A stretch of DNA of 38,264 nucleotides, from assembly GCA_029240195.1 (NCBI GenBank), contig JARBTN010000050.1:1-38264 (forward strand). Direction: 5' to 3'. Source of the DNA: Chlamydiales bacterium (GTDB lineage Bacteria; Chlamydiota; Chlamydiia; Chlamydiales; JARBTN01). This document shows, in pieces, positions 8,897 through 16,431 of this stretch. The first letter of the stretch is position 1. Each line of letters starts with the position of its first letter. The translations under genes and the position numbers were made by a program. The notes beneath the pieces were generated by a model. That model worked only from the letters and a program-made list of their open reading frames with translations, did no database searches and had not been told where the DNA came from.

Positions 8897-9895
8897 ATGC
8901 AAACAGATCCGCCTCAATCCCACACACCTCTTTTAAACCCGTCGCTAGACCCACTGGAGGACTTCCTGATCGAAAACCCGGTCAAAACAGCCCTCAAAAG
9001 AAATGGCCATCCTTCCCGCCCGCAAAAGCGCTTTATCCATTTTTGGGGCACTAGAGGCTCCAATCCCGTCAGCGGCCCCGCCTATTTGAAATTTGGCGGC
9101 AATACCCTTTCTATCGAGATCAAATGGGAAGAAGAACACATCATCTTTGATGCTGGGACGGGCTTGCGCGAACTGGGCAGCCATCTGATGCTGGGAGAAA
9201 GCCGCAACCTGCACCTCTTCCTCTCTCACACTCACTGGGACCACATCATGGGGCTTCCCTTCTTCGCTCCCCTCTACCAAAAAGACTATCACATCCATCT
9301 CTACGGCGCTCCCAAGCAAGAAAAATCGCTCGAGGAACAGATCTCCCACCTCTTCCACTCCGACTTCTTCCCTGTCGCTTTAGAAGATTTACAAGCAACC
9401 CTCTCCTTTCACGACCTCCAACCGGGAGAGCGCGTCGAGATCGGACAAGTGAGCGTAGAATCTGCGCTTTGCAACCATCCAGGAGGAGCCCTCGGCTTTA
9501 AACTGAGCGGCCCTGATAAATCATTTGGCTACGCCCCCGATAATGAGCTGTTTAAAGGCTTTCACGGCCATCCCCTCCATCTCATCTTAGAGGATTACCC
9601 CCAAGAGATGGAGCTCTTAGATTTTTTTGGCGACTGCGACCTGCTCATCCATGAAGCGCAATACACCCCTCAAGAGTATTTAAACAAAGTCAACTGGGGG
9701 CACTCTTCCCTCTCCAATGCCACAGCCTTTATAAAAGAGAGCCGCATCAAAGAGTGGATCACCATCCACCACGATCCGGCAGATACCGACGAAATGCTCT
9801 TAGAAAAGCTCGCCCTCCATCAGACGCTTCTCGACCAATGCGACATCATGACCCCCGTCTCTTTAAGCTACGACGGCCTCATCTACCCTTTCTAA
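8897..9895 (+). CDS. Metallo-beta-lactamase-fold hydrolase (phosphodiesterase-like)
   Basis: A 332-residue protein with the metal-binding motif HTHWDH (His111, His113, Asp115, His116). The preceding strand reads FWGTRGSNPVSG, then KFGGNTLSIEI, typical of the RNase Z/PhnP/class II cyclic-nucleotide phosphodiesterase branch of the fold. Further ligands are likely in CNHPGGALGFK, DLLIHEAQYT and ITIHHDPADTDE. The first 45 residues are a polar extension. It begins 21 bases after ftsK and may be co-transcribed with it. The substrate cannot be read from the sequence; a cyclic or bridging phosphodiester is the best guess. A strong hairpin follows the stop. Confidence 0.85.
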   Translation: MQTDPPQSHTPLLNPSLDPLEDFLIENPVKTALKRNGHPSRPQKRFIHFWGTRGSNPVSGPAYLKFGGNTLSIEIKWEEEHIIFDAGTGLRELGSHLMLGESRNLHLFLSHTHWDHIMGLPFFAPLYQKDYHIHLYGAPKQEKSLEEQISHLFHSDFFPVALEDLQATLSFHDLQPGERVEIGQVSVESALCNHPGGALGFKLSGPDKSFGYAPDNELFKGFHGHPLHLILEDYPQEMELLDFFGDCDLLIHEAQYTPQEYLNKVNWGHSSLSNATAFIKESRIKEWITIHHDPADTDEMLLEKLALHQTLLDQCDIMTPVSLSYDGLIYPF

Positions 9896-9900
9896 AGAAA

Positions 9901-9950
9901 GGGGGGAGGACTTTATCCTCCCCTTCTCCTTTTAACACTATTTTTTTTAA
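9901..9950 (+). terminator. Rho-independent terminator after the MBL-fold gene
   Basis: GGGGAGGA (9903-9910) pairs with TCCTCCCC (9916-9923) across a 5-base loop. It is followed by a pyrimidine-rich tract and a run of eight or nine T near 9941-9948. It lies between convergent genes and could serve the plus-strand transcript. Confidence 0.75.
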
Positions 9951-9967
9951 GAGTGTCCTTCTTTGCC

Positions 9968-10459
9968 CTATTGCGTCGAGGAACGGAAGCGAGGAGCTTG
10001 GGGCGCCTCTAAGACAAGCCTGACCAACTCTTCCCAAGATGAGGCTTCGGGAGCATACACCGGGTGTGCTGAATCCCTCAAAAGCGGCTCATCTTCAATC
10101 TCCACTTTTTCATTTTCTTCACTTTTAGCAATCAAAGTCATCAAAGGCAAATCTTCAATTTGCACTTCCTCATCCTCTTGTCCCTTTCCCACAATGATCG
10201 GCTTCTTTCCGCAACGCTGTTCCTTTTTTGAAAGCGCCCTCTTTTGAATTTTTGGCCGCTTGCACTTTTTAAAAGGCGTATTTTCTCCAGGCAGCCTTTT
10301 TAAAGCCGTCTGCTGCACCAGTTGATCTTTAGCGCCCTCTATGAGCTTGGCTTTAGGAGGCTTTTCTTGGATGTGGCGCAGAGAATATGCCGTCTGCCCC
10401 TTATCTCGAAAGGCCATGTAGCCAAATTCTTTAAAGGCTGAAGATGAAAAAGGGTCCAT
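9968..10459 (-). CDS. Hypothetical charged protein
   Basis: A 163-residue, highly charged protein with no signal peptide or membrane segment. The first 45 residues (MDPFSSSAFKEFGYMAFRDK onward) look like a short folded motif. A lysine- and arginine-rich middle follows (KKCKRPKIQKRALSKKEQR), then an acidic part with two near-repeats (EDEEVQIEDLPLMTL and ENEKVEIEDEPLLRD). The internal repeat suggests a short linear binding motif presented twice. An AGAGAGA sits just before the ATG. I recognise no family. It is monocistronic, facing the MBL-fold gene tail to tail. A chlamydia-specific or secreted protein is possible but unproven. Confidence 0.6.
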   Translation of the reverse strand: MDPFSSSAFKEFGYMAFRDKGQTAYSLRHIQEKPPKAKLIEGAKDQLVQQTALKRLPGENTPFKKCKRPKIQKRALSKKEQRCGKKPIIVGKGQEDEEVQIEDLPLMTLIAKSEENEKVEIEDEPLLRDSAHPVYAPEASSWEELVRLVLEAPQAPRFRSSTQ

Positions 10460-10599
10460 TTTATCTCTCTATGTTAGGGACATACAGAAGCAGTCGATCC
10501 ATACTTTTAACCGATTGCTCGCAAATTTCCCAACTAAAATAAAGAGAGGAGAGCTTTTCTGTCGATCCTTCTTTGCAAGAAGGGCTTTTTGAGGGCTTG

Positions 10600-10649
10600 G
10601 CAAAAGGCAGGAAACCTTAAGGCTCTAGCCATGGTTTCTTGCCTTTTGC
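10600..10649. repeat. Nested hairpin repeat, copy 1 (GCAAAAGGC ... GGCTCTAGCC ... GCCTTTTGC)
   Basis: A 17-bp arm at 10600-10616 pairs with 10633-10649 with one mismatch. At the centre, GGCTCTAGCC (10621-10630) is itself a small palindrome. A second element with the same plan and the same core lies at 37392-37441. Both are intergenic and neither ends in a T-run. This looks like a small dispersed palindromic repeat family (REP-like) rather than a simple terminator. It lies in the 274-bp gap between the charged hypothetical gene and the FlgN/FliT-like gene. Confidence 0.65.
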
Positions 10650-10681
10650 AAGAGCCTTAAGAGGAATCTTATAGGGCTTGG

Positions 10682-10720
10682 TACTTAGGGAAGAGGAGCA
10701 AAGCCCTTTTTCCCCTAAGT
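10682..10720 (-). terminator. Possible terminator hairpin of the fliS operon
   Basis: ACTTAGGG at 10682-10689 pairs with CCCCTAAGT at 10712-10720 with a long purine/pyrimidine loop. It lies 13 bases beyond the stop of the last gene in the fliS cassette. A clear U-tract is missing on the minus strand, so termination is only a guess. Confidence 0.35.
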
Positions 10721-10733
10721 TCAGCTCAAGCAG

Positions 10734-11126
10734 TCAGGAGTGGGTATCGATGCGGCTTTTGGGCTCTTCTTTCGACCCGTAGCTGGAATGCAAATTGGAT
10801 AGGGAATGGCGCGACTCTTGGATTTTATCCAGGTCAAACTGAATCAAGCCTTTGCGCACTTGCAAGTTGGAGATGAAAGAGCCATTGAGCTCCTCAAACT
10901 GCCGCAAGGAGGCTTCTGCTTCCTTCCAAAAAGGAGAGGCGCTTTTTTCCAGCCCATCGCTAGCTTGAGCCAGCTTTTGAATCAGAAGCTCTTGCTCGTC
11001 TTGCAGCCGAGCGATCTCTTGCGGGTCGATTTCTTGAGCCGAAATTTCTAATAATTGCTTGGCATTGTTGACCAAGTGTTCGATCAACGCCCTCACTTCG
11101 AGCTGCATCTGAGATAGCGCTTGCAT
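10734..11126 (-). CDS. FlgN/FliT-like coiled-coil chaperone candidate
   Basis: A 130-residue, almost entirely helical protein with heptad-like Leu spacing (MQLEVRALIEHLVNNAKQLL; LQDEQELLIQKLAQASDGLE). The C-terminus is polar and ends RIDTHS. The size, helix pattern and position directly after fliS match the FliT/FlgN class of flagellar export chaperones, which are poorly conserved in sequence. I therefore rank this as a context-supported guess. The ATG lies two bases after the fliS stop and its ribosome-binding site AAGGA overlaps the fliS stop codon, so the two are translationally linked. Alternative: a type III secretion chaperone of similar architecture. Confidence 0.55.
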   Translation of the reverse strand: MQALSQMQLEVRALIEHLVNNAKQLLEISAQEIDPQEIARLQDEQELLIQKLAQASDGLEKSASPFWKEAEASLRQFEELNGSFISNLQVRKGLIQFDLDKIQESRHSLSNLHSSYGSKEEPKSRIDTHS

Positions 11127-11128
11127 AC

Positions 11129-11563
11129 TTATCCTTGCAGGTTGAGGCCTAGATTTTGCCGCGGGCGGGCATGGGAAGATTCTTTTTCAATCACCTGAGC
11201 CCAAGCCAGCTTTAGGTTGCTGAGCAGATCCTTCACTTCTTTTAAGATCTCCATCGATTTAGAGATATTGGCTTTGACCAAGCGAAAGTTGATGTATTCG
11301 TAGAGCCGAAACAAATTTTGGGCGATGTCCCCCCCTTTTTCCATATCTAAGGAGACGATGAGCTCGGTCACGATATTTTGGCAGGTGATGAGGTGATTAT
11401 GAAATTTTTCGATCGTATCCGGCCCTGAATCTGCCATAGCCAACTCAGCGCGATTGATATGGTCGATCGCGCCTTCATAGAGTAAAAGGACGAGCTGCCC
11501 CGGCGTTGCCGACTCAATTTGCTTGCGTTTATAAAATCTAGCAGCTTGCTCTTGATCTAACAT
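11129..11563 (-). CDS. fliS: Flagellar export chaperone FliS homologue
   Basis: A 144-residue protein with the FliS signature at the start: a Tyr near residue 11, then the segment QIESATPGQLVLLLYEGAI (residues 16-34). The helices EKFHNHLITCQNIVTELIVSLDMEKGGDIA and LFRLYEYINFRLVKANI follow, as in the four-helix FliS fold that binds the flagellin C-terminus and prevents premature polymerisation. Classical Chlamydia has no FliS or flagellin, so its presence here is unusual. No flagellin, hook or motor gene is in the window. The cassette is (hypothetical)-fliS-(FlgN/FliT-like), all minus strand. AAGG lies seven bases before the ATG. It may chaperone an unlinked flagellin or a type III secretion substrate. 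Confidence 0.88.
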   Translation of the reverse strand: MLDQEQAARFYKRKQIESATPGQLVLLLYEGAIDHINRAELAMADSGPDTIEKFHNHLITCQNIVTELIVSLDMEKGGDIAQNLFRLYEYINFRLVKANISKSMEILKEVKDLLSNLKLAWAQVIEKESSHARPRQNLGLNLQG

Positions 11564-11609
11564 CGTCGACCTTCTACCAACGGTTGATTTAGGCTATAAC
11601 CGCCTAAGG

Positions 11610-12251
11610 CTAATGAGAGACGGCCTCTTGAGACATTTCTTTTTTCTCTAAAATCTTCTTCTTGAGTTCGGAGATGAAGGGGGAGAGCGCTTCGATTGCA
11701 ACTACAATTTCATACTGCACCAAGTCAGCTGCCAATACGAAGTCTGCGCCTTCCATGGCCTGCACAATTTCTTGAAAGAGGTCTTTGAGGCGGCGCATCG
11801 CTTGATCGAAATCAACCCCTTGCTCTTTTAATTCCTTAAAGGCATCGGGCAAAAGCTGTTGGATCTTTAGCCAAAAGTCAAAGAAATTGCTGAGCTCTTC
11901 CCTAACATCTTCAATCTTAACGGTCTTTTCTTGGCTATGCAATTCTAAAGCAAATGTCTTAAGATGAGCGGCCAAAGTTACATTTGCCTCCTCAGCTCCC
12001 TCAACATTCGTTAAGATGAAGTCGTAGATCGTAATCACCGAAAATTCTAAGACTTCGTCCCCTTTTAAATCTTGCAAGAACCGTTCATCATACTCATCTT
12101 GAGTTAGGGCATGGCCATCGATCTGAAGACCTACGGGAATTTTCCCCGCTGAAAACAAAAACTGCTCGACTTCGTCGACCACATTCTTCAACTGCACCTT
12201 CTTTCCAGAGACTTCTAAGTCGATTCTATGATCTTCAACAATGATTTCCAT
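11610..12251 (-). CDS. Hypothetical protein in the fliS cassette
   Basis: A 213-residue acidic protein. The first 75 residues are predicted beta-rich and resemble a ubiquitin-like/beta-grasp layout (MEIIVEDHRIDLEV, LQIDGHALTQDEYDE, DEVLEFSVITIYD). The remaining 135 residues are helical, with Phe/Leu-rich amphipathic stretches (EELSNFFDFWLKIQQLLPDA; VQYEIVVAIEALSPFISELK). There is no signal peptide. A strong AAGGAG precedes the ATG. It is the first gene of the three-gene cassette, 46 bases before fliS. Its location suggests a role in flagellar or type III export, but I do not recognise the family. The beta-grasp reading is inference. Confidence 0.65.
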   Translation of the reverse strand: MEIIVEDHRIDLEVSGKKVQLKNVVDEVEQFLFSAGKIPVGLQIDGHALTQDEYDERFLQDLKGDEVLEFSVITIYDFILTNVEGAEEANVTLAAHLKTFALELHSQEKTVKIEDVREELSNFFDFWLKIQQLLPDAFKELKEQGVDFDQAMRRLKDLFQEIVQAMEGADFVLAADLVQYEIVVAIEALSPFISELKKKILEKKEMSQEAVSH

Positions 12252-12376
12252 CTTTAGCTCCTTCCTATCCCAAATATTGCCTTAAAAATCTCATATATAG
12301 GTGGAAAGCTTTTTTATTAAAATAGCAAACCGAGAGCGGCTCGCACAATTTTATTGAACTGCAAAGGAACGGCTGT

Positions 12377-13174
12377 CTAAATAGCTGCTTCTAAAGGGGA
12401 TCTGGCAAAAAAAACAGGACGGCTAATTGCCGATTGCAGAGCCACTGAAATCTCAGGGCGCCCCTCGTGCTCGATGAGAGCAGACACTTGCTTTAAGGCC
12501 AGCTCCGGGCTATTGCACTCAGAAGAGAGGTGGGCGAGGTGGACGTGCTTGAGCTCGCTGTGGCAGATTTCATTGAGCAAATGGCCACATTCGAGATTGG
12601 AAAGATGCCCTAGCCGGCCCAAGACGCGCTGCTTATAGATATGCGGGCGCAAGGAGGCATGGACGAGCTCCGGCTGGTGGTTGGCTTCCAAATAGAGGTA
12701 ATCGCACGCTTTGAGTTTAGAGCGCACTAAGGTGGTGGCAAAGCCAAGATCCGTACAAAATCCCATCTTCAAGCCATCGACTTTGATGGTAAAGGCTACA
12801 GGATCTAATGTGTCGTGTTGGATGGAAAAGGGATGGATCTCCATGTCGCCGTACTCGAACGTCTCGCCCGTGGTGAAGATCTTAAATTTGGGGTAATCGT
12901 GCAAATACTCAACAATACCTTTAGCCGTCTCTTGATTTGCCAAAACAGGAATCTGATGCTTGAGGGCGAGCACCTTCAACCCTTGGATATGATCGACATG
13001 CTCATGGGTGATCAAGATGGCATCAATTTGCTGGATATCCACTTGAATCTGACTCAAGCGCTCTTTAATGGCGCGACCGCTCAAACCCGCATCGATGAGA
13101 ATTTTTTTTTGCTTGGTGCCGAAAAAGATGCTGTTTCCTTTCGATCCGGAGCCTAAGGGACAAAAACCGTACAT
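12377..13174 (-). CDS. yycJ: YycJ/WalJ-type MBL-fold metallohydrolase
   Basis: A 265-residue metallo-beta-lactamase-fold protein. It begins MYGFCPLGSGSKGNSIFFG, the usual YycJ/WalJ start, with metal ligands in THEHVDHIQG (His57, His59, Asp61, His62). Later blocks are FCTDLGFAT, YLYLEANHQPEL and LAHLSSECN. The family is linked in Firmicutes to cell-wall/division coordination and shows exonuclease-like activity. A chlamydial homologue lies next to ftsK in C. trachomatis (recalled); here ftsK is about 3.5 kb away. The frame extends upstream to 13270, but the ATG at 13174 has AAAGG eight bases upstream and gives the family length, so I prefer it. Confidence 0.88.
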   Translation of the reverse strand: MYGFCPLGSGSKGNSIFFGTKQKKILIDAGLSGRAIKERLSQIQVDIQQIDAILITHEHVDHIQGLKVLALKHQIPVLANQETAKGIVEYLHDYPKFKIFTTGETFEYGDMEIHPFSIQHDTLDPVAFTIKVDGLKMGFCTDLGFATTLVRSKLKACDYLYLEANHQPELVHASLRPHIYKQRVLGRLGHLSNLECGHLLNEICHSELKHVHLAHLSSECNSPELALKQVSALIEHEGRPEISVALQSAISRPVFFARSPLEAAI

Positions 13175-13387
13175 GATAGAGACCTTTGATGCCAATTCCT
13201 TGTAAACCCACCTTGCCAGAGTTGGCTTAAGGATACTGGGTTTGTAATCCATAGGCGCTATTATTGGCAACCGTTTGCCAAAGAGATCGCCCTTTCTTTA
13301 AAAGAATAAGGGCTAGAACCTATTTTAAAGTAGCGCCCTATCCACTTCTTCCGGCGAAGCTAACATAAAAGGGAACTAAAAAGCAAC

Positions 13388-13415
13388 TAGATTGGCAATA
13401 ATAGATTGGCAATAG
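13388..13415. repeat. 14-bp tandem direct repeat, two units, within the yycJ-dnaJ gap
   Basis: TAGATTGGCAATAA is followed directly by TAGATTGGCAATAG. The two units differ only at the last base. It lies in 13175-13488, a 314-bp stretch with no gene that I can support, between the yycJ start and the MITE. It may be replication slippage or a double binding site. Confidence 0.5.
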
Positions 13416-13488
13416 AGCAAATTAGAAAGGAAATAATAAGAGATTAACGAAGGGAAAGAGGAGATAAGGGTGTTAAAAAAAGGGGGTA

Positions 13489-13669
13489 CTAGTGCCCGAC
13501 CACAGATGTTGTTGCGCATGTTAAACGGCGTCAAAGCCTCTAGAATCGACGACTACCTGTCCCCTCATATTGACTTAATATGGGGGGTATGGGGGGACAG
13601 GTAGTCGATCGATTCTAAAGAGCTTTCACGCTCGTTTGACACGTAAAAACATCTGTGGTCGGGCACTAG
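13489..13669 (+). mobile_element. Palindromic MITE, full copy 1 (181 bp)
   Basis: The element begins CTAGTGCCCGACCACA and ends TGTGGTCGGGCACTAG. Imperfect complementarity runs inward for nearly the whole element, including TCTAGAATCGA (left) against TCGATTCTAAAG (right) and CTACCTGTCCCC against GGGGACAGGTAG. It is about 90% identical to 31770-31940, differing mainly by a 10-bp insertion near the centre where GGGGGGTAT is duplicated. It encodes no protein. The ends leave TA/CTAG at both borders, compatible with a TA-targeting (IS630/mariner-like) transposase acting in trans; that is inference. It lies downstream of dnaJ and upstream of yycJ. Confidence 0.85.
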
Positions 13670-13706
13670 CGTCCCCCAATCGCCCCTTTCACCCACTCAG
13701 CGCAAT

Positions 13707-14765
13707 CTAAGACGAGGTCTTTAACTCGCCGAAAAAAGCTTTGATTTTGTCGAGAAAACCTTTTTTTTTTGGGAAATTGTTGGGATTTTCCAAATTTTGG
13801 AATTCTTCGAGCAATTTTCTTTGCTCAGCGCTGAGCTTGACTGGAGTCTCCAAGAGCACCGTCACTAGCAAATCGCCGCTTCCCGAGCCTTGAATCTGTG
13901 GAAAACCCTCCCCGCGGATGCGGAAGGTTTTGCCCGATTGGGTGCCTTCAGGAACCGACAAGCGGACAGTATGCCCTTTTAAGACTGGGATCTCTTTCTT
14001 GCAGCCGAGGGCAGCTTCGGTGAAGTTGATTGGCAGCTCGAGGAGCAAATCATTTCCCTGCCTTTGAAAGATGGCATGGGGCTGCACTTGGATATAAACA
14101 TAAAGATCGCCGGCCATCCCTCCGCGCGGGCCAACATCGCCATACCCGGAAAGGCGTAGGCGCATGCCGTCGTCGACGCCGGCGGGAACGCGCACTTTAA
14201 CACGCGACTTATCTCGCACTCTTCCCTCTCCTTGGCAGTCGCCGCAAGGGTCGACCAGCAAGCTGCCCTCTCCGCGGCACTGTGGGCAAGGCATGGACAT
14301 GCTGAAAAAGCCGCGCGACTCGACCACTTGACCCCGTCCGGAGCAGCGGGGGCATTTCTTAATTCCCTGTGAAGAGGCGGATCCTTTGCCCGCGCATTTT
14401 GCGCATGCGTTATAGCGATGGATCGCCAGCTCTTTTTCCACCCCGCTCATCGCTTCTTCCAAAGAGATGGCCAAGCTCACTTTCTTGCTGGCGCCTTGCT
14501 GCTGATAGGAGGAAGATTCGCCAAATCCATCGCCGCCGCCGAACATGGACTCGAACATGGAATCGGATCCAAAAGCGCCCATAAAGGTGCGCAGAGCCCT
14601 GAGCACCTCATAAGCTTCTGAGATTTCTTTAAAGCGCTTTTCAGCTGCCGGATCACCCTGGTTTTTATCGGGGTGGAATTTTAGAGCTTGTTTGCGATAG
14701 CCTTTCTTGATCTCTTCAGCACTAGCGTCTTTAGACACGCCTAAAACTTCATAATAATCTGCCAT
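13707..14765 (-). CDS. dnaJ: Chaperone DnaJ with apparent in-frame loss of J-domain helix IV and most of the G/F region
   Basis: DnaJ (Hsp40) delivers unfolded clients to DnaK and stimulates its ATPase. Visible parts: the J-domain start [20 protein letters not shown] with HPD at 31-33; four complete zinc-finger motifs ([32 protein letters not shown]); the substrate-binding beta domains; and the tail [19 protein letters not shown]. Between EAYEVL (50-55) and [10 protein letters not shown] (57-66) the usual segment (SD..KR..YDxxG plus the Gly/Phe-rich linker) is missing, so the protein has 352 residues instead of about 375-395. The reading frame is kept. The gene is downstream of rpsU, a conserved chlamydial pairing. 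The deletion is either real and functionally telling, or an assembly collapse. Confidence 0.93.
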   Translation of the reverse strand: MADYYEVLGVSKDASAEEIKKGYRKQALKFHPDKNQGDPAAEKRFKEISEAYEVLRALRTFMGAFGSDSMFESMFGGGDGFGESSSYQQQGASKKVSLAISLEEAMSGVEKELAIHRYNACAKCAGKGSASSQGIKKCPRCSGRGQVVESRGFFSMSMPCPQCRGEGSLLVDPCGDCQGEGRVRDKSRVKVRVPAGVDDGMRLRLSGYGDVGPRGGMAGDLYVYIQVQPHAIFQRQGNDLLLELPINFTEAALGCKKEIPVLKGHTVRLSVPEGTQSGKTFRIRGEGFPQIQGSGSGDLLVTVLLETPVKLSAEQRKLLEEFQNLENPNNFPKKKGFLDKIKAFFGELKTSS

Positions 14766-15060
14766 GACTTGCCACCGATTAGCTGTCCTTAAAAAAAATC
14801 CTATAGTGAAAGAAGCAAAGCGCTATTTCCTTTGAATGAACTAGCTCATTGTTCTCTCGCAAAATGGGCCCTTGTACTCGCTAAAGAAAGGCAAACCTTT
14901 TCCAAAAGGGCAGCCAGAAGCGCTTTGGCCATTAGTCGAGAAGCCGACAGAATAAATTAGCAGAAAAAACCTTAACTTTCAATAAAAAGAGCGGGAGGCG
15001 ATTCTGCAGGGTAAAAAAGGGATAAGAAAAAGCCTTTTTTACTAAAAAAAAAGACTTTTG

Positions 15061-15240
15061 AGGCCAAATATACCAGCGGCAATAAATAAAATGACATGTC
15101 CTAGATAGATAAGGCATCCCCTTTCCTTCATCACATCATCGCCCTTTAGCTATGGGTGAGTTGAAACAAAGGAAATGGGATGCTCTAGATATCTAAGTGC
15201 ATGTCATCTTATTCCTTACCGCTAGTGCCTAGGCAAGACT
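15061..15240. repeat. Long imperfect inverted repeat (about 180 bp) between rpsU and dnaJ
   Basis: The arm 15061-15134 matches the reverse complement of about 15166-15235 with a few mismatches and one-base gaps. Matched blocks include ACATGTC with its partner around GCATGTCAT, TAGATAGATAAGGCATCCC with GGGATGCTCTAGATATCTA, and CCTTTCCTT with AAGGAAATGG. The loop is about 30 bases. It has no coding potential. It resembles a degraded non-autonomous palindromic element of a different family from the 13489 MITE. The remainder of the 514-bp gap (14766-15279) holds no gene; a short hairpin-prone stretch near 14890-14915 (AAGGCAAACCTTTTCC) is the only other structure I see. Confidence 0.7.
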
Positions 15241-15279
15241 TTCTCGCTCTCCAAACGATCTGTTTAGAGGGAAAAATCC

Positions 15280-15459
15280 TTAGCGTTTATTTTTGTACTT
15301 GGCGGCCAACTTGGATTTTGCTCTCTTCTTGATCGAAGGTTTGGCATAGAAGCGATGTGCTTTTACAGATTTCATCACGCCTTCTTTATCTAGTCTTTTC
15401 TTAAGAGCTCTCAGCGCTTTATCGATGGACTCACCAATACGAACTTTTACGGTTGTCAT
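15280..15459 (-). CDS. rpsU: 30S ribosomal protein S21
   Basis: A 59-residue, highly basic protein beginning [20 protein letters not shown] and containing [20 protein letters not shown], diagnostic for bS21, which acts near the anti-Shine-Dalgarno end of 16S rRNA. I chose the ATG at 15459. The frame could open nine bases earlier at a GTG, but that GTG is part of the ribosome-binding site GTGAGGTCA. rpsU followed by dnaJ on the same strand is the chlamydial order. The 515-bp spacer with its long inverted repeat is unusual for this pair and may uncouple the two. Confidence 0.95.
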   Translation of the reverse strand: MTTVKVRIGESIDKALRALKKRLDKEGVMKSVKAHRFYAKPSIKKRAKSKLAAKYKNKR

Positions 15460-15795
15460 TGACCTCACTTCCCAACTTATCTGATTAACAAAAAAACCTA
15501 AGCCTTCTGACTTTCAGGGCAGAAGCTTTTCTTTTAGCTAAAACCTGATTTTCAAGCTTTTAAAGCTAAGATACGCGGCCGGAAAAATCCATGCCGCTTT
15601 CATTTAAAACGAAAGCTGCCTAAATAGCAGAGAAAAAATTAAAAGCACACCCTTTTCTTACGCTAAGGGATATTTTTAATAGATCTAATCTACACAAAAA
15701 GGAGTAATTTTGCAATATCCATTAGTTTTAAAAAAAAAGAAGGTGCTTTAAGGGATAGAAAACAGGGCTCAAACGAAGCGGAACCCTACCCTTTT
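15460..15795. other. 336-bp non-coding gap between tsaB and rpsU; no gene seen
   Basis: No ORF with a credible start or ribosome-binding site is visible on either strand. On the minus strand TTGCAA (15710-15715) and TAGATT (15687-15692), separated by 17 bases, make a possible promoter for rpsU with a leader of about 220 bases. Just downstream of the tsaB stop, GGGTTCCGC...GAGCCC (about 15766-15790) could form a weak terminator hairpin on the minus strand. Confidence 0.4.
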
Positions 15796-16431
15796 CTAAC
15801 CCCCTTTGGCCTGCAACTCTGCCTCCGCCTGCGTGGGCCTGAGATAGAGCAGCTCGGGCTCTTTAGAAAGAAATTCCCCTCTCTCTAAACGCATATAGGC
15901 CTCTTCCATCATAAAATGGGGGCGAAATGGCACCTCTTCCCATTGAAATGAACCCGCTAGACGCTTTTGCAAAACCGCGACATGGGGAGAGACCAAGAGA
16001 GAGCCTGCCCTCTTCTCTAAATCTTGAAGGGAAAAAAGGACAGGGTCTAGAAAAATGCCCTGCTTTCTCTCCATTCCATACACCCCGCCGATGCGCGCAT
16101 CGACAAGGGTGAGAGCATCTTGTCCGCTCATGCTGTAAAATCCCTTTAAAGAAGAGAGGCCGATCAACGGGATTCTCTTGGCCAGCGCTAACCCTTGAGC
16201 AATCGAGACGGCGACGCGCATTCCCGTGTAGGAGCCTGGCCCAATCCCCACTACAATCATCCCAATCTCAGTAAGCGAAAGATGGGCCTCTTCAAGCGTT
16301 TGCTGAATGAAATATGCCATATTTTGGCCGGCCTCTTTACCTGGAAAAGGGCGTTCTTTGAGAAGCGCCGTCCCTTCAAAGAGGGCGATCATCGCCTCAT
16401 CTGAGCTAGAGTCTAGCAGTAGTCCTTTCAT
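15796..16431 (-). CDS. tsaB: tRNA threonylcarbamoyladenosine biosynthesis protein TsaB
   Basis: TsaB (YeaZ) is the scaffold partner of TsaD in making t6A37 on ANN-decoding tRNAs. The 211-residue protein has the start MKGLLLDSSSDEAMIALFEG (an ASKHA-fold P-loop relic) and the diagnostic block GIGPGSYTGMRVAVSIAQGL. The VDARIGGVYG segment follows. A homologue lies beside rpsU-dnaJ in C. trachomatis (recalled), supporting the chlamydial origin. Its start codon overlaps the stop of the upstream dGTPase-like gene by one base (ATGA), so translation is likely coupled. Confidence 0.93.
   Translation of the reverse strand: MKGLLLDSSSDEAMIALFEGTALLKERPFPGKEAGQNMAYFIQQTLEEAHLSLTEIGMIVVGIGPGSYTGMRVAVSIAQGLALAKRIPLIGLSSLKGFYSMSGQDALTLVDARIGGVYGMERKQGIFLDPVLFSLQDLEKRAGSLLVSPHVAVLQKRLAGSFQWEEVPFRPHFMMEEAYMRLERGEFLSKEPELLYLRPTQAEAELQAKGG

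Noticed and set aside
9963..10247. A plus-strand frame opposite the charged hypothetical gene
   Set aside because: It is antisense to a minus-strand frame that has the better start, ribosome-binding site and composition.
13175..13270. N-terminal extension of YycJ to the upstream ATG
   Set aside because: The internal ATG at 13174 has a good ribosome-binding site and gives the normal family length; the extension has no conserved sequence.
14932..15117. A 61-residue minus-strand frame in the rpsU-dnaJ gap
   Set aside because: It reads through the left arm of the long inverted repeat and has no ribosome-binding site or recognisable domain.
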